A stretch of 64,000 nt of DNA from Klebsiella michiganensis (GCF_002925905.1 NZ_PRDB01000004.1:310001-374000), one strand, 5' to 3'. Positions 21,150 to 35,486 are shown, counted from the stretch's first letter. Made by a program: numbers and translations. The notes: generated by a model not told the origin, from the letters alone.

Positions 21150-21225
21150 TGGTGCTGATACCCAGAGTCGAACTGGGGACCTCACCCTTACCAAGGGTGC
21201 GCTCTACCAACTGAGCCATATCAGC
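21150..21225 (-). tRNA. thrV: tRNA-Thr (anticodon GGU)
   Basis: A 76-base tRNA gene with encoded CCA. The acceptor GCTGATA pairs with TATCAGC, the D-loop is GGCTCAGTTGGTAGAGC, the anticodon arm is ACCCTTGGTAAGGGT with GGT as anticodon, and the T arm is CCCAGTTCGACTCTGGG. It lies between two 5S genes, the same arrangement as thrV in E. coli rrnD. Confidence 0.98.
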
Positions 21226-21237
21226 ACACTTAATTTG

Positions 21238-21357
21238 ATGCCTGGCAGTTCCCTACTCTCACATGGGGAGACCCCACACTACCATCGGCGCTACGGCGTT
21301 TCACTTCTGAGTTCGGCATGGGGTCAGGTGGGACCACCGCGCTAGTGCCGCCAGGCA
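21238..21357 (-). rRNA. rrfD: 5S ribosomal RNA, proximal copy
   Basis: The 120-base 5S gene directly downstream of 23S. Its ends pair as TGCCTGGCGGC with GAACTGCCAGGCAT. Apart from helix I it is identical to the distal copy. Confidence 0.97.
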
Positions 21358-21370
21358 AATTCTTTGTGCT

Positions 21371-21494
21371 CAGTACGCAATTCTTTATCGCATCAGCTGC
21401 GTTGCCCGCGCTCGCAAAGTCAGTCACATACTTCAGTATGCTCCTTCCTTTCCTTCGCTTGTCGCCTTGCTGCTGCGCAAATTATTGCGTACTC
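21371..21494. repeat. Palindromic insertion in the 23S-5S spacer
   Basis: The 23S-5S spacer here is 198 bases, about twice the roughly 90 bases usual in E. coli. The additional DNA is bounded by perfect 10-base inverted repeats AGTACGCAAT/ATTGCGTACT (21372-21381 and 21484-21493) and has a central hairpin CATACT/AGTATG (21427-21432 and 21435-21440). The whole would fold into one long imperfect stem-loop. It looks like a small mobile palindrome (MITE-like) or a rapidly evolving processing stem. I do not recognise it as a named repeat with certainty. Confidence 0.6.
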
Positions 21495-21555
21495 AACTCT
21501 GAATCTAAGCTGAAATTGTTGTCTTCTCAGTCCGCCAAAACATCTTCGGCGTTGT

Positions 21556-24461
<2,906 letters not shown>

Positions 24462-24651
24462 TCACAACCCGAAGATGTTTCGTAAAACATCGTCGTGTCG
24501 CGAAAATTTGAGAGACTCGAACACACTTAAACAGTGTGTCGTTTCAATTTTCAGCTTGATCCAGATTTTTAAAGAGCAAATATCTCAAACGTCACCCGAA
24601 GATGAGTTTTGAGATATTAAGGCAGGTGACTTTCACTCACCAACCAGCAAG
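24462..24651 (-). other. tRNA-23S spacer with boxA-like antitermination signal
   Basis: The spacer carries TTGCTCTTTAAAAATC on the minus strand (about 24565-24580), the second boxA-like element of rrn operons, and complementary stems flanking 23S that form the RNase III processing stalk. Both resemble the E. coli rrnB spacer. Confidence 0.75.
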
Positions 24652-24727
24652 TGGCGTCCCCTAGGGGATTCGAACCCCTGTTACCGCCGTGAAAGGGCGG
24701 TGTCCTGGGCCTCTAGACGAAGGGGAC
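24652..24727 (-). tRNA. gltT: tRNA-Glu (anticodon UUC) in the 16S-23S spacer
   Basis: A 76-base tRNA gene with encoded CCA: GTCCCCT acceptor, D arm TCGTCTAGAGGCCCAGGA, anticodon stem-loop CCGCCCTTTCACGGCGG with TTC, T arm CAGGGGTTCGAATCCCCT. It is the only spacer tRNA. E. coli rrnD carries tRNA-Ile and tRNA-Ala here; the Glu type is found in rrnB, C, E and G. The symbol is a guess at the family name, as rrn-specific suffixes cannot be inferred. Confidence 0.97.
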
Positions 24728-24812
24728 ACTGAAGTCTCAATCGCAAGACGCCTTGCTATTTACTTTTCATCAGACAATCTGTGTGGACACTACAAAGGCA
24801 GGTTCTTTAAGG

Positions 24813-26352
<1,540 letters not shown>

Positions 26353-26534
26353 AAGTTTGATGCTCGTGAATTAAACTTCGTAATGAATTACGTATGTTCA
26401 CTCAGAGACTTGGTATTCATTTTTCGTCCGAGGACGTTAAGAATCCATGTCACTTTGAGTGCCCACACAGATTGTCTGATAAATTGTTAAAGAGCAGTGC
26501 AACGCGGCTTTCGCTCACCGTTGCGAGGTGGCGT

Positions 26535-26562
26535 ATATTACGCTTTCCTCTTTCAGAGTCAA
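26535..26562 (-). promoter_or_regulatory. rrn P2 promoter
   Basis: Minus-strand -35 TTGACT (26562-26557) and -10 TAATAT (26540-26535) with a 16-base spacer and a GC-rich discriminator (ACGCCACC). Confidence 0.88.
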
Positions 26563-26643
26563 CCCGTTATTTCAGGATTTTTTCTCTTCAACCGACCCGG
26601 TTGTTTGTGAAGTGATTCACATCTGCCGTGTCAGTGGGAGCGC

Positions 26644-26671
26644 ATTATAGGGATCCCATTTTTTTGCACAA
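26644..26671 (-). promoter_or_regulatory. rrn P1 promoter
   Basis: Minus-strand -35 TTGTGC (26671-26666) and perfect -10 TATAAT (26649-26644) with a 16-base spacer, then the GCGCTCCC discriminator region. This is the growth-rate and ppGpp/DksA regulated promoter class, with A/T-rich UP element sequence immediately upstream. Confidence 0.9.
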
Positions 26672-26823
26672 GCCTTTTTTCGATCTTTTTTTCCAAATGA
26701 TGGTTTTTCAGCCGCTTCGCGGCGTTCTTGCTCAATCCGCTCAATTTTTACCACAATAAGGGGTTGCAGACGGCCAGAAAAGCAACCAAAGTCTCTGCAC
26801 TCCCTTCTTTTATTGAGGTAACC

Positions 26824-27378
26824 ATGACCACCAGCTTGCGTCGTTATAAAGATTTATTCCCTAAAACGGGCCTACGCGTGATGATCGACAGCAGCAGCGT
26901 GGTGATCGGCGATGTCAGAATAGCTGACGATGTCAGTATCTGGCCTTTGGTCGCCATTCGCGGTGATGTGAACTATGTGGAAATAGGCGCCCGCACTAAC
27001 ATTCAGGACGGTAGCGTCTTACATGTCACGCATAAGTCTTCATCTAATCCACACGGCAATCCACTTATCATTGGCGATGATGTTACCGTCGGTCATAAGG
27101 TGATGCTACACGGCTGCACTATTGGTAACCGGGTCCTGGTCGGTATGGGTTCGATTTTGTTGGATGGCGTGATTGTTGAAGACGATATAATGATTGGGGC
27201 TGGCAGTCTGGTGCCTCAGAACAAACGTCTCAAGAGTGGCTATCTTTACTTTGGTAACCCGGTAAAACAGATACGCCCCCTGACAGAAGCGGAAATTGCC
27301 GGGCTACAATATTCAGCGAACAACTATGTAAAGTGGAAAGGTGATTACCTGGCTCAGGAAAACCAGATCCAACCTTGA
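26824..27378 (+). CDS. yrdA: Gamma-carbonic anhydrase-like hexapeptide protein YrdA
   Basis: YrdA is a left-handed beta-helix protein of the gamma-carbonic anhydrase family; its cellular role is not firmly established. The ATG at 26824 gives 184 aa, equal to E. coli YrdA; the frame stays open back to 26728 but lacks conservation. Hexapeptide repeats (such as IGDVRIADDVSIWPLVAIRGDV and VGMGSILLDGVIVEDDIMIGAGSLV) dominate residues 20-160. Candidate metal histidines occur in HVTHKS and VGHKVMLHG. It is transcribed away from the rRNA operon, and its 3' end overlaps convergent yrdB by 25 bases. Confidence 0.94.
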   Translation: MTTSLRRYKDLFPKTGLRVMIDSSSVVIGDVRIADDVSIWPLVAIRGDVNYVEIGARTNIQDGSVLHVTHKSSSNPHGNPLIIGDDVTVGHKVMLHGCTIGNRVLVGMGSILLDGVIVEDDIMIGAGSLVPQNKRLKSGYLYFGNPVKQIRPLTEAEIAGLQYSANNYVKWKGDYLAQENQIQP

Positions 27379-27611
27379 GCATCTTCTTGCTGGTCGAGAA
27401 TGAGATCCTGGGCTTCATCTTCCAGATCCCAGCGATGTTCACGAAAAGCGGCCAGCCATTGCGCCGGCTCTTCACCGCCAAAACGCTTCTTGAGCACCGT
27501 TAGCGTTAAGGCGCAGGTAAGCTGCATGCCGTTAACTAATGCAGGAAAAGCGATACATTGATGCGCTTCATCCCATACCTCTCTGTCTGGAAACTGAATT
27601 GCCTGGTTCAT
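27354..27611 (-). CDS. yrdB: DUF1488 protein YrdB
   Basis: YrdB is an 85 aa protein of unknown function (DUF1488), matching E. coli YrdB in length and sequence ([26 protein letters not shown]-rich C-terminus GWIWFS). Its ATG overlaps the aroE stop (ATGA), so it is translationally coupled to aroE. The 3' end overlaps yrdA tail to tail. Confidence 0.92.
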   Translation of the reverse strand: MNQAIQFPDREVWDEAHQCIAFPALVNGMQLTCALTLTVLKKRFGGEEPAQWLAAFREHRWDLEDEAQDLILDQQEDAQGWIWFS

Positions 27612-28426
27612 GCATTCAGTTCCTTCTGCAAAGCCGCAATGACTGGCGTAATTTCTGGCAGAACGCCGTGCCACAACAGCACCGCATGAGCAGCCTGCGC
27701 CACCAGCATTCCCAACCCATCAGCGCATTTTGTCGCACCGTGTTGCTGGCATAAGGATAAAAATGGCGTACTACCTTTCTGGTAAAACATGTCATAACAA
27801 CAGACATGGGGATTTATTAAGGTAACAGGGATCGCGGGAACACCGCCGTCAATACCGCTGGATGTCGCATTAATAATGAGATCAAATTCCTGACCGCCTA
27901 ATGCTTCTATATCCAAAGCGCGGACGCTGCCGGTATGAGCAAAAAGCGTAGCCAGTTCATGGGCGCGAGAATAGGTACGATTAACAATAGTCACGGCACA
28001 ATCCAGCGACAGGAGAGGAAGCAAAACGCCGCGTGAAGCCCCACCTGCGCCAATAAGCAATACCCGGAATCCTGGTTTAATAAAACCCAGCCGTTCCAGA
28101 TCGCTCAGTAGTCCAATACCATCGGTATTGTCCCCCAGCAGGCGGCCATCCTCCAACCGTTTAAGCGTATTGACCGCACCGGCCAGCGCTGCGCGTTCGG
28201 TTAGCTCATCTGCTCGCGCGAAGGCCTCTTCTTTAAAAGGCACGGTGACGTTCGCTCCCTTACCGCCTTCATTAAAGAAGGTATCGAGCGTCGTAACGAA
28301 ATCATCGAGCGGAGCCAGGATACGGCCATAGGGATGCGTAATTTGCAACTGCTGAGCAAAAAGCCGATGAATAGATGGCGACTTGCTATGGGCAATAGGG
28401 TGTCCGAAGACGGCATAAGTTTCCAT
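27608..28426 (-). CDS. aroE: Shikimate dehydrogenase
   Basis: AroE reduces 3-dehydroshikimate to shikimate with NADPH in aromatic amino acid synthesis. The 272 aa protein has the substrate-binding motif [10 protein letters not shown] near residue 14, catalytic lysine in TVPFKEEAF, and the NADPH loop [16 protein letters not shown] at about 125-140 with the phosphate-binding NRTYSRA. Length equals E. coli AroE. It starts four bases after tsaC ends, within the yrdD-tsaC-aroE-yrdB cluster. Confidence 0.97.
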   Translation of the reverse strand: METYAVFGHPIAHSKSPSIHRLFAQQLQITHPYGRILAPLDDFVTTLDTFFNEGGKGANVTVPFKEEAFARADELTERAALAGAVNTLKRLEDGRLLGDNTDGIGLLSDLERLGFIKPGFRVLLIGAGGASRGVLLPLLSLDCAVTIVNRTYSRAHELATLFAHTGSVRALDIEALGGQEFDLIINATSSGIDGGVPAIPVTLINPHVCCYDMFYQKGSTPFLSLCQQHGATKCADGLGMLVAQAAHAVLLWHGVLPEITPVIAALQKELNA

Positions 28427-28429
28427 GAG

Positions 28430-29002
28430 TTACCCCTGGCGGAAGAGTTCGCCCGTCAAGGCATCACGTATTTCAGATGGGTTTTGACGCCCTCCCGTAG
28501 CCCCGTCAACGACCGGGAAATCAGCGCCAAACTGCGCATAAACTTCTGCCGTCGTGCGGCAAGGAGGCTGGCCAGACAAATTTGCGCTGGTTGAAACCAG
28601 CGGTTTTCCGTAAGCATTACACAGTTCGACCACCAGCGGATGGTCCGTGACTCGCACAGCCAGTGAATTGAAGCGCCCCGTCAACCAACGCGGCGTTGAA
28701 GCGCAAGCGGGGAAGACAAATGTCACAGGCCCTGGCCAGCAAGAAAAAATCGTCTCCAGCTGCTCATCGCTAAGTTGCGTATCGTCAATATAGGGTTTGA
28801 GTTGCTCGAAGTTCGCCGCAATCAGGATCAGCCCCTTTTCAACGGGACGCTGTTTAAGTGCAAGCAGGCTCATGACGGCCTTTTCGCTATCGGGATCGCA
28901 ACCGACGCCAAAAACGGCTTCTGTTGGATAGGCGATGACATGTTCATTATTCAGAAGCGCCACAGCACGTGCGATGGCTTCTGAGGGCAGGTTATTATTC
29001 AC
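28430..29002 (-). CDS. tsaC: Threonylcarbamoyl-AMP synthase TsaC
   Basis: TsaC makes the threonylcarbamoyl-adenylate used for the t6A modification of ANN-decoding tRNAs. The GTG at 29002 ([14 protein letters not shown]) gives 190 aa, identical to E. coli TsaC; the upstream open frame to 29047 overlaps yrdD and is not conserved. The KxR-SxN signature (KQRPVEKG and STSANLSGQ) of the YrdC/Sua5 domain is intact. It lies four bases behind yrdD and directly upstream of aroE. Confidence 0.95.
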   Translation of the reverse strand: MNNNLPSEAIARAVALLNNEHVIAYPTEAVFGVGCDPDSEKAVMSLLALKQRPVEKGLILIAANFEQLKPYIDDTQLSDEQLETIFSCWPGPVTFVFPACASTPRWLTGRFNSLAVRVTDHPLVVELCNAYGKPLVSTSANLSGQPPCRTTAEVYAQFGADFPVVDGATGGRQNPSEIRDALTGELFRQG

Positions 29003-29006
29003 AGAT

Positions 29007-29549
29007 TTATTCCGCCGGTATCGGCTTTCCACATTGTTTGCTGGCACAGAAGCGTTTAACGCCCTGCGCCGTTTTCTTTTCGATTAGCAACGGGTAATGA
29101 CACTCTGGACACTCGCCCGCCACTGGCCTGAAGTTTATGACGAACTGGCAATCGGGGTAACGATCGCAGGAATGGAAGTTTTTTCCAAAACGTGAGCGGC
29201 GCTGAACCAAATGCCCTTGCCCGCACTGTGGGCAGGCAATTGCGGTTTCATCCGGCTTATCGATAAGTTCAGTATGTTCGCAATCTGGATAGCTGCTACA
29301 ACCGATAAACATACCAAAACGCCCCTGGCGTAGTACCAGCACTGCGCCGCAAGACGGGCACGTTTGCCCCTCCAGAACTTTGACAATATGTCCGTCCGCC
29401 TGATTTTTCAGGGGCCGGACATAGTCACAGTCAGGATAATGCGAGCAGCCGAGAAAAGGCCCGTGTTTCCCGGAGCGTATTACCAGTTCAGCCCCACACT
29501 GCGGGCAGGGTTCGTTTTTACGCACCGAGAACAGCGCTGTTTTGGTCAT
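29007..29549 (-). CDS. yrdD: DNA topoisomerase-like zinc-ribbon protein YrdD
   Basis: YrdD (180 aa) is made of repeated topoisomerase I C-terminal-type zinc ribbons without a catalytic domain, and presumably binds single-stranded DNA. Three CPxCG...C..YPDC units are clear ([45 protein letters not shown]), with a fourth partial one ([15 protein letters not shown]). Length equals E. coli YrdD. It heads the yrdD-tsaC-aroE-yrdB gene run. Confidence 0.94.
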   Translation of the reverse strand: MTKTALFSVRKNEPCPQCGAELVIRSGKHGPFLGCSHYPDCDYVRPLKNQADGHIVKVLEGQTCPSCGAVLVLRQGRFGMFIGCSSYPDCEHTELIDKPDETAIACPQCGQGHLVQRRSRFGKNFHSCDRYPDCQFVINFRPVAGECPECHYPLLIEKKTAQGVKRFCASKQCGKPIPAE

Positions 29550-29576
29550 AACAATTCTAATGTCGCAGCAAAAAAG

Positions 29577-30050
29577 TTAGTGCAGCATACCTTCATTTAC
29601 TTCAAAGAGTAATTCTTCCATTTGCTGGTAGGCATTTTCGCAACCGGGAATATTGAACAGCACCATCAGGATCACCCATTTGAGATCTTCCAGATCGAAC
29701 TCTGCCGTATCCAGCGCCAGTACACGCTCAATCACCATTTCCCGTGTTTCGAGGTTCAACACCTGAATTTGCTCAAGGAATAATAAGAATCCCCGGCAGC
29801 TTGCATCAAGACGCTGGCACTCCTCGTCGGTGTAGACTCGTAACGAGAGTGGGTCAGAAGCAAGCTGCATTGGCGCAACAAGCCCCTCCTGGTAATCAGC
29901 CAGTTTCTCCAGCCACATCAGGGCGTTATAGATATCTTCTCGTTCAAAACCGGCATCGGTCAGATCCCGAGTCAGCTTGTCCTGATCCACGCGCATTTCT
30001 GCTTCGTTATGGATGTAAGTTTCAAACAGATACATCAGTACGTCGAACAT
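29577..30050 (-). CDS. smg: DUF494 protein Smg
   Basis: Smg is a conserved 157 aa helical acidic protein (DUF494) of unknown function, found beside dprA in most gammaproteobacteria. The sequence ([47 protein letters not shown]) matches E. coli Smg in length. Its start lies inside the dprA 3' end (29-base overlap), so the two are probably translationally coupled. It is 27 bases upstream of yrdD. Confidence 0.94.
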   Translation of the reverse strand: MFDVLMYLFETYIHNEAEMRVDQDKLTRDLTDAGFEREDIYNALMWLEKLADYQEGLVAPMQLASDPLSLRVYTDEECQRLDASCRGFLLFLEQIQVLNLETREMVIERVLALDTAEFDLEDLKWVILMVLFNIPGCENAYQQMEELLFEVNEGMLH

Positions 30051-31146
30051 GGCTTGCCCTCCTTAATCGGACATAGCCGCCGGGTACAGCTGCGATCCAG
30101 CCTGCTAACTCCAGTTCTAGTAGCTGGGCTACGGTTACTGGCACAGATTGGCCGGCACGTTCAGCGACAACGTCAACAGGTGTTACCTCATCTCCTACGT
30201 TAGCCAGGAGCTCTGGAAATGGCAATGCTACAGAAGGCCGATTACCGCAATTATTTGCGTCATCTGGTTCAGGAAGAACATATGGCAGCTCATCCCGCCA
30301 GTATTCGACGATGTCTTCCGGGGCTGTCACGGGAATCGCGCCCTGCTTGATAAGCCAGTGGGGACCTTCTGAACCCGGGCTGCCAATCGGCCCTGGCAGG
30401 GCAAACACATCCCTTCCCTGCTCCAGAGCATAACGAACCGTCACTAATGAGCCGCTTTTCAGGGCCGCCTCAATAACCAACACGCCGGCACTTAGCCCAC
30501 TGATAATCCGGTTACGGCGAGGAAAGTTGCCCGGCAGGGGCGGGGTAAACAGCGGAAACTCAGAAATGATGGCTCCGCAGCTGTTTGTAATCTGCTCCGC
30601 TAGCGCCTGATGACGGCGAGGATAGATCTCTCTTAAGCCATTCCCTAAAACAGCAACCGTTTTACCTTTCCCTTCCAGCGCACCACGATGAGCAATTCCA
30701 TCAATGCCAAGGGCCAGGCCGCTCGTGATCGTAATACCATAACGTGCTAAAGCTTCGCTAAAGAGTTTCCCCCAACGAGCGCCATACCATGAATGCGCCC
30801 GGCTCCCAATGACGGACAGCTGCCGGCTGCTCAGTAGCGCAGGGTCTCCACATACTAAAAGAGCGCAAGGAAAGTCGACAATCGCCCGCAGCTGGGGTGG
30901 GTAAAGCGGATCTTCGGCAGTCAGTAGATAGCAATTTGGTCGCTCCAGCCATTGCAGCGTGGCATCTATCTCGCATTGGTTAACGCTGAGGAAATGCTTC
31001 GATTGCGCCAGACTCAAGCCACAGGCTCGCAAATCTTCTCGACCTAACGTCGCAGATGCACATAGCTGACGGGCGGCACTGATAGCACTCTCGCCATACA
31101 GGCTGCTCACCCTCATCAAACGTAACCAAATTTCCCTGGGCGTCAT
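30022..31146 (-). CDS. dprA: DNA processing protein DprA/Smf
   Basis: DprA binds incoming single-stranded DNA and loads RecA in naturally competent bacteria; its role in non-competent enterobacteria is unclear. The 374 aa protein has an N-terminal SAM-like helical domain, the central Rossmann domain with [15 protein letters not shown] and [16 protein letters not shown] motifs, and a C-terminal winged-helix segment. Length equals E. coli Smf. It is divergent from def and overlaps smg at its 3' end. Confidence 0.96.
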   Translation of the reverse strand: MTPREIWLRLMRVSSLYGESAISAARQLCASATLGREDLRACGLSLAQSKHFLSVNQCEIDATLQWLERPNCYLLTAEDPLYPPQLRAIVDFPCALLVCGDPALLSSRQLSVIGSRAHSWYGARWGKLFSEALARYGITITSGLALGIDGIAHRGALEGKGKTVAVLGNGLREIYPRRHQALAEQITNSCGAIISEFPLFTPPLPGNFPRRNRIISGLSAGVLVIEAALKSGSLVTVRYALEQGRDVFALPGPIGSPGSEGPHWLIKQGAIPVTAPEDIVEYWRDELPYVLPEPDDANNCGNRPSVALPFPELLANVGDEVTPVDVVAERAGQSVPVTVAQLLELELAGWIAAVPGGYVRLRRASHVRRTDVSV

Positions 31147-31275
31147 CCCTATCCCCCTGCCACAAGCGACTTTAACAATCTTTGCGATTGGACAGCGAGA
31201 CTGTCAATTGCAGGGGGTTTTGTCTAGAATAGAGGTAATAATCTTTCCAACTCCTGAACACAACTCTGGATAACT

Positions 31276-31785
31276 ATGTCAGTTTTGCAAGTGTTACATA
31301 TTCCGGACGAGCGCCTTCGCAAAGTCGCAAAGCCGGTAGAAGAAGTAAATGCAGAAATTCAGCGTATCGTCGATGATATGTTCGAGACGATGTATGCTGA
31401 AGAAGGTATCGGTCTGGCCGCAACGCAGGTGGATATTCACCAGCGAATTATTGTTATTGATGTATCAGAAAATCGTGAAGAGCAGCTGGTATTAATTAAC
31501 CCTGAGCTGCTGGAAAAAAGCGGAGAAACAGGCATTGAAGAGGGCTGCCTCTCTATTCCTGAACAGCGTGCTTTAGTGCCGCGTGCAGAAAAAGTGAAAA
31601 TCCGCGCGCTCGATCGCGAAGGCAAACCTTTTGAGCTTGAAGCCGACGGTCTGCTGGCCATCTGCATTCAGCACGAGATGGATCACCTCGTCGGTAAGCT
31701 GTTCATCGATTACCTGTCACCGCTCAAGCAACAACGCATTCGTCAAAAAGTTGAGAAACTTGACCGCCTGAATGCTCGAGCTTAA
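31276..31785 (+). CDS. def: Peptide deformylase
   Basis: Def removes the formyl group from N-terminal formylmethionine during translation. The 169 aa enzyme has all three metal motifs: GIGLAATQ (residues 44-51), EGCLS (89-93, metal-ligand cysteine) and HEMDHL (HExxH type, 133-138). Length equals E. coli. It precedes fmt by 14 bases, pairing the deformylase with the enzyme that adds the formyl group. An AT-rich region between dprA and def carries the promoter. Confidence 0.98.
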   Translation: MSVLQVLHIPDERLRKVAKPVEEVNAEIQRIVDDMFETMYAEEGIGLAATQVDIHQRIIVIDVSENREEQLVLINPELLEKSGETGIEEGCLSIPEQRALVPRAEKVKIRALDREGKPFELEADGLLAICIQHEMDHLVGKLFIDYLSPLKQQRIRQKVEKLDRLNARA

Positions 31786-31799
31786 GGACGAGAATAAAC

Positions 31800-32747
31800 G
31801 TGTCAGACTCACTACGTATTATTTTTGCCGGCACCCCTGACTTTGCAGCACGTCATCTCGACGCGCTGCTGTCCTCTGGACACAACGTTGTTGGCGTCTT
31901 CACCCAACCGGACCGTCCGGCAGGTCGTGGTAAAAAACTCATGCCCAGCCCGGTGAAAGTTCTTGCTGAAGAAAAAGGCATACCGGTATTCCAGCCAGCT
32001 TCACTACGTCCGCAGGAAAATCAGCAGCTCGTCTCCGATCTGCGTGCAGACGTCATGGTCGTCGTAGCCTATGGGCTCCTTCTACCAAAAGCCGTGCTGG
32101 ATATGCCGCGCCTGGGCTGCATTAACGTTCACGGTTCGTTGCTTCCGCGCTGGCGCGGCGCGGCGCCCATTCAGCGTTCGCTGTGGGCTGGCGATACCGA
32201 GACCGGTGTCACCATCATGCAGATGGATGTCGGTCTCGATACGGGTGATATGCTCTATAAACTTGCGTGCCCAATCACGGCCGAAGACACCAGCGGAACG
32301 CTGTACGACAAGCTGGCTAACCTGGGGCCGCAGGGGCTGATCGAAACCCTCAAGCAGCTTGCTGCAGGTACCGCGAAACCGGTTGCACAGGATGAAGCGC
32401 TGGTTACCCATGCGCAAAAACTCAGCAAAGAAGAAGCGCGTATCGACTGGTCTCTTCCAGCCGCTCAGTTAGAACGCTGCATTCGCGCCTTTAACCCGTG
32501 GCCAATGAGCTGGATAGAAATTGATGGCCAGCCGGTAAAAGTCTGGCAGGCGTCGGTTATCGATGTGACCACTACAGCCGAACCGGGGACCATCATTGAA
32601 GCGACAAAACAGGGGATTCAGGTGGCGACCAGCGACGGCGTGCTGAATTTACTCTCGCTACAGCCTGCCGGGAAAAAAGCAATGAGTGCTCAGGATCTAT
32701 TAAACTCGCGGCGGGAATGGTTCGCTCCTGGCAACCGTCTGGTCTGA
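31800..32747 (+). CDS. fmt: Methionyl-tRNA formyltransferase
   Basis: Fmt formylates initiator Met-tRNA with 10-formyl-tetrahydrofolate. The 315 aa protein has the Rossmann catalytic domain with [16 protein letters not shown] (catalytic His and folate loop) and the [10 protein letters not shown] motif (catalytic Asp), then a C-terminal OB-fold tRNA-binding domain. It starts with an ATG/GTG-type codon at 31800 (GTGTCAGAC) 14 bases past the def stop. A hairpin terminator follows, with rsmB after it. Confidence 0.97.
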   Translation: MSDSLRIIFAGTPDFAARHLDALLSSGHNVVGVFTQPDRPAGRGKKLMPSPVKVLAEEKGIPVFQPASLRPQENQQLVSDLRADVMVVVAYGLLLPKAVLDMPRLGCINVHGSLLPRWRGAAPIQRSLWAGDTETGVTIMQMDVGLDTGDMLYKLACPITAEDTSGTLYDKLANLGPQGLIETLKQLAAGTAKPVAQDEALVTHAQKLSKEEARIDWSLPAAQLERCIRAFNPWPMSWIEIDGQPVKVWQASVIDVTTTAEPGTIIEATKQGIQVATSDGVLNLLSLQPAGKKAMSAQDLLNSRREWFAPGNRLV

Positions 32748-32764
32748 CGCGCCCTTCTTAATAC

Positions 32765-32790
32765 GCCCGGTGTTGCCGGGCATTTTTATT
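32765..32790 (+). terminator. Hairpin between fmt and rsmB
   Basis: GCCCGG/CCGGGC stem (32765-32770 with 32776-32781) followed by an interrupted T-run. It is probably an attenuating intrinsic terminator within the def-fmt-rsmB-trkA run. Confidence 0.75.
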
Positions 32791-32798
32791 TTGTGCTT

Positions 32799-34088
32799 AT
32801 GAAAAAACAACTCAATTTACGCAGCCTGGCAGCGCAGGCCGTTGAACAGGTCCTCGAAAAAGGGCAATCCCTGAGCAACGTTCTGCCCCCGCTGCAACAA
32901 AAAGTATCCGATAAAGACAAAGCGCTGCTTCAGGAACTCTGCTTTGGCGTGCTACGTACCCTTTCCCAGTTAGATTGGCTGATCGGCAAGCTCATGTCCC
33001 GGCCGATGACGGGTAAACAGCGTGTTGTGCACTACCTCATTATGGTCGGCATTTACCAACTGCTGTACACACGGATTCCTCCTCATGCTGCATTGGCGGA
33101 AACGGTTGAAGGCGCAGTAGCGATTAAGCGCCCGCAGCTCAAAGGGTTGATTAACGGCGTATTGCGCCAGTTTCAGCGCCAGCAGGAAGAACTGTTATCT
33201 GAATTTTCTCGTAGCGAAATTCGCTTTTTACATCCGTCCTGGTTGTTGAAACGTCTGCAGAAAGCCTATCCAGCACAGTGGGAAGCGATCGTGGAAGCGA
33301 ACAACCAGCGCCCGCCAATGTGGTTGCGCGTAAACCGTGTCCACCATCCGCGCGATAGCTGGCTGGCACTGCTGGAAGAGGCGGGAATGAAAGGTTTTAC
33401 TCATCCTGCTTACCCTGACGCTGTGCGCATGGAAACACCGGTGCCGGTCCACGCATTGCCGGGGTTTGAAGAGGGTTGGGTTACCGTTCAGGATGCCTCC
33501 GCTCAGGGCTGCATCACATTTCTTGATCCAAAAAACGGCGAGCAAATTCTGGATCTGTGCGCGGCACCGGGGGGTAAAACCACGCATATTCTCGAAGCGG
33601 CGCCCGAAGCACAGGTGCTGGCCGTCGATGTTGATGAGCAGCGACTCTCCCGCGTCTATGACAACCTGAAGCGTCTGGGCATGAAGGCCACCGTTAAACA
33701 AGGTGATGGCCGTTATCCAGCCCAATGGTGTGGAGAGCAGCAGTTCGATCGTATTCTGCTGGACGCCCCTTGTTCCGCCACCGGCGTCATTCGCCGTCAT
33801 CCGGATATCAAGTGGCTGCGCCGGGATCGTGATATCGCGGAACTGGCCCAGCTGCAGTCTGAAATTCTGGATGCCGTATGGCCGCATTTGAAAACTGGTG
33901 GGACTCTGGTTTACGCAACGTGTTCGGTATTGCCGGAAGAGAACAGCCAGCAAATTAAAGCCTTCCTGCAGCGTACTGCGGATGCGGTTCTCAGCGAAAC
34001 CGGCAGCGCAGATTTGCCGGGCCAGCAAAATTTGCCAGGTGCTGAAGAAGGTGACGGCTTCTTTTACGCTAAGCTAATCAAAAAGTAA
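32799..34088 (+). CDS. rsmB: 16S rRNA m5C967 methyltransferase RsmB (Sun)
   Basis: RsmB methylates C967 of 16S rRNA. The start at 32799 (MKKQLNLRS) gives 429 aa, as in E. coli; an ATG two codons earlier is also possible. An N-terminal NusB-like RNA-binding domain (about 1-135) precedes the methyltransferase with AdoMet loop [16 protein letters not shown] and the paired cysteines DAPCSATG (PC motif) and [11 protein letters not shown] (TC motif). It lies between fmt and trkA in the conserved order. Confidence 0.97.
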   Translation: MKKQLNLRSLAAQAVEQVLEKGQSLSNVLPPLQQKVSDKDKALLQELCFGVLRTLSQLDWLIGKLMSRPMTGKQRVVHYLIMVGIYQLLYTRIPPHAALAETVEGAVAIKRPQLKGLINGVLRQFQRQQEELLSEFSRSEIRFLHPSWLLKRLQKAYPAQWEAIVEANNQRPPMWLRVNRVHHPRDSWLALLEEAGMKGFTHPAYPDAVRMETPVPVHALPGFEEGWVTVQDASAQGCITFLDPKNGEQILDLCAAPGGKTTHILEAAPEAQVLAVDVDEQRLSRVYDNLKRLGMKATVKQGDGRYPAQWCGEQQFDRILLDAPCSATGVIRRHPDIKWLRRDRDIAELAQLQSEILDAVWPHLKTGGTLVYATCSVLPEENSQQIKAFLQRTADAVLSETGSADLPGQQNLPGAEEGDGFFYAKLIKK

Positions 34089-34109
34089 TGAGATAACGAG
34101 TCGCGACTG

Positions 34110-35486
34110 ATGAAAATTATCATATTGGGCGCAGGGCAGGTCGGTGGAACTCTGGCAGAAAACCTTGTCGGAGAGAACAACGATATTACGCTGGTAGACA
34201 CGAATGGCGACCGCCTTCGCAGTCTTCAGGACAAATTTGATCTCAGAGTGGTTCAGGGCCACGGCTCGCATCCACGCGTGCTGCGTGAGGCGGGTGCGGA
34301 TGACGCCGACATGCTGGTCGCAGTGACCAGCTCAGATGAAACGAATATGGTGGCCTGCCAGGTCGCCTATTCGCTGTTTAATACCCCAAATCGTATTGCT
34401 CGCATCCGCTCCCCGGATTATGTGCGTGATGCCGATAAACTTTTCCACTCAGAAGCGGTTCCTATTGACCACCTCATCGCGCCAGAGCAGCTGGTCATTG
34501 ACAGCATTCACCGCCTGATTGAGTATCCAGGCGCGCTGCAGGTTGTCAATTTTGCCGAAGGAAAAGTAAGCCTGGCAGTCGTTAAAGCCTATTATGGCGG
34601 TCCTTTAGTGGGAAACGCACTTTCAACTATGCGCGAACATATGCCGCATATTGACACACGCGTAGCCGCTATCTTCCGCCACGATCGCCCCATCAGGCCA
34701 CAAGGTTCAACCATTGTTGAAGCCGGTGATGAAGTGTTTTTCATCGCCGCTTCGCAGCATATTCGCGCCGTCATGAGCGAACTTCAGCGCCTCGAAAAGC
34801 CGTATAAGCGCATCATGCTGGTTGGCGGCGGAAACATTGGCGCCGGGCTCGCCCATAAGCTGGAGAAAGATTATAGCGTCAAACTGATTGAACGTAATCA
34901 ACAGCGTGCCGCAGAGCTTGCAGAGAAGCTGCAAAATACGATCGTCTTCTACGGCGATGCTTCAGATCAAGAATTGCTGGCTGAGGAACATATCGATCAA
35001 GTCGATCTTTTCATTGCCGTCACCAACGATGATGAAGCCAATATTATGTCTGCCATGCTCGCAAAGCGCATGGGGGCCAAAAAGGTGATGGTGCTGATCC
35101 AGCGTCGTGCCTACGTCGATCTTGTCCAGGGGAGCGTGATCGACATTGCAATATCACCGCAGCAGGCAACCATCTCTGCACTGCTCAGCCATGTGCGTAA
35201 AGCCGATATTGTCGGCGTTTCCTCCCTACGCCGCGGTGTCGCAGAGGCTATTGAAGCTGTCGCGCACGGAGATGAAAGTACTTCGCGGGTGGTTGGACGC
35301 GCTATTGATGAGATTAAGCTTCCCCCCGGAACAATTATTGGCGCCGTTGTACGCGGTAATGATGTCATGATAGCGAATAACAATCTGCGTATTGAGCAAG
35401 GGGATCATGTCGTTATGTTCCTGACTGACAAAAAATTCATCTCAGACGTCGAAAGACTATTCCAGCCAAGTCCTTTCTTTTTGTAG
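34110..35486 (+). CDS. trkA: Trk potassium uptake regulatory subunit TrkA
   Basis: TrkA is the peripheral NAD(H)/nucleotide-binding regulatory subunit of the TrkH/TrkG potassium channels. The 458 aa protein contains two tandem RCK units: [13 protein letters not shown] at residues 7-19 and [14 protein letters not shown] at about 239, each followed by a TrkA-C domain. Length equals E. coli. A six-C run at about 35322 (coding LPPG) is intact here, which is useful as a control for the frameshifts elsewhere. A terminator follows. Confidence 0.97.
   Translation: MKIIILGAGQVGGTLAENLVGENNDITLVDTNGDRLRSLQDKFDLRVVQGHGSHPRVLREAGADDADMLVAVTSSDETNMVACQVAYSLFNTPNRIARIRSPDYVRDADKLFHSEAVPIDHLIAPEQLVIDSIHRLIEYPGALQVVNFAEGKVSLAVVKAYYGGPLVGNALSTMREHMPHIDTRVAAIFRHDRPIRPQGSTIVEAGDEVFFIAASQHIRAVMSELQRLEKPYKRIMLVGGGNIGAGLAHKLEKDYSVKLIERNQQRAAELAEKLQNTIVFYGDASDQELLAEEHIDQVDLFIAVTNDDEANIMSAMLAKRMGAKKVMVLIQRRAYVDLVQGSVIDIAISPQQATISALLSHVRKADIVGVSSLRRGVAEAIEAVAHGDESTSRVVGRAIDEIKLPPGTIIGAVVRGNDVMIANNNLRIEQGDHVVMFLTDKKFISDVERLFQPSPFFL

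Larger units (their letters stand above)
26353..26823 (-). promoter_or_regulatory. rRNA operon promoter and leader region
   Basis: This 471-base gap separates the 16S 5' end from yrdA, which is divergent. It holds both rrn promoters, the boxA antitermination signal TGCTCTTTAACAA (26496-26484 on the minus strand) and the leader half of the RNase III stem. Upstream of P1 are A/T tracts (26672-26715) suitable as an UP element. The most distal part, 26716-26823, carries the yrdA leader. No additional gene is seen. Confidence 0.85.
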
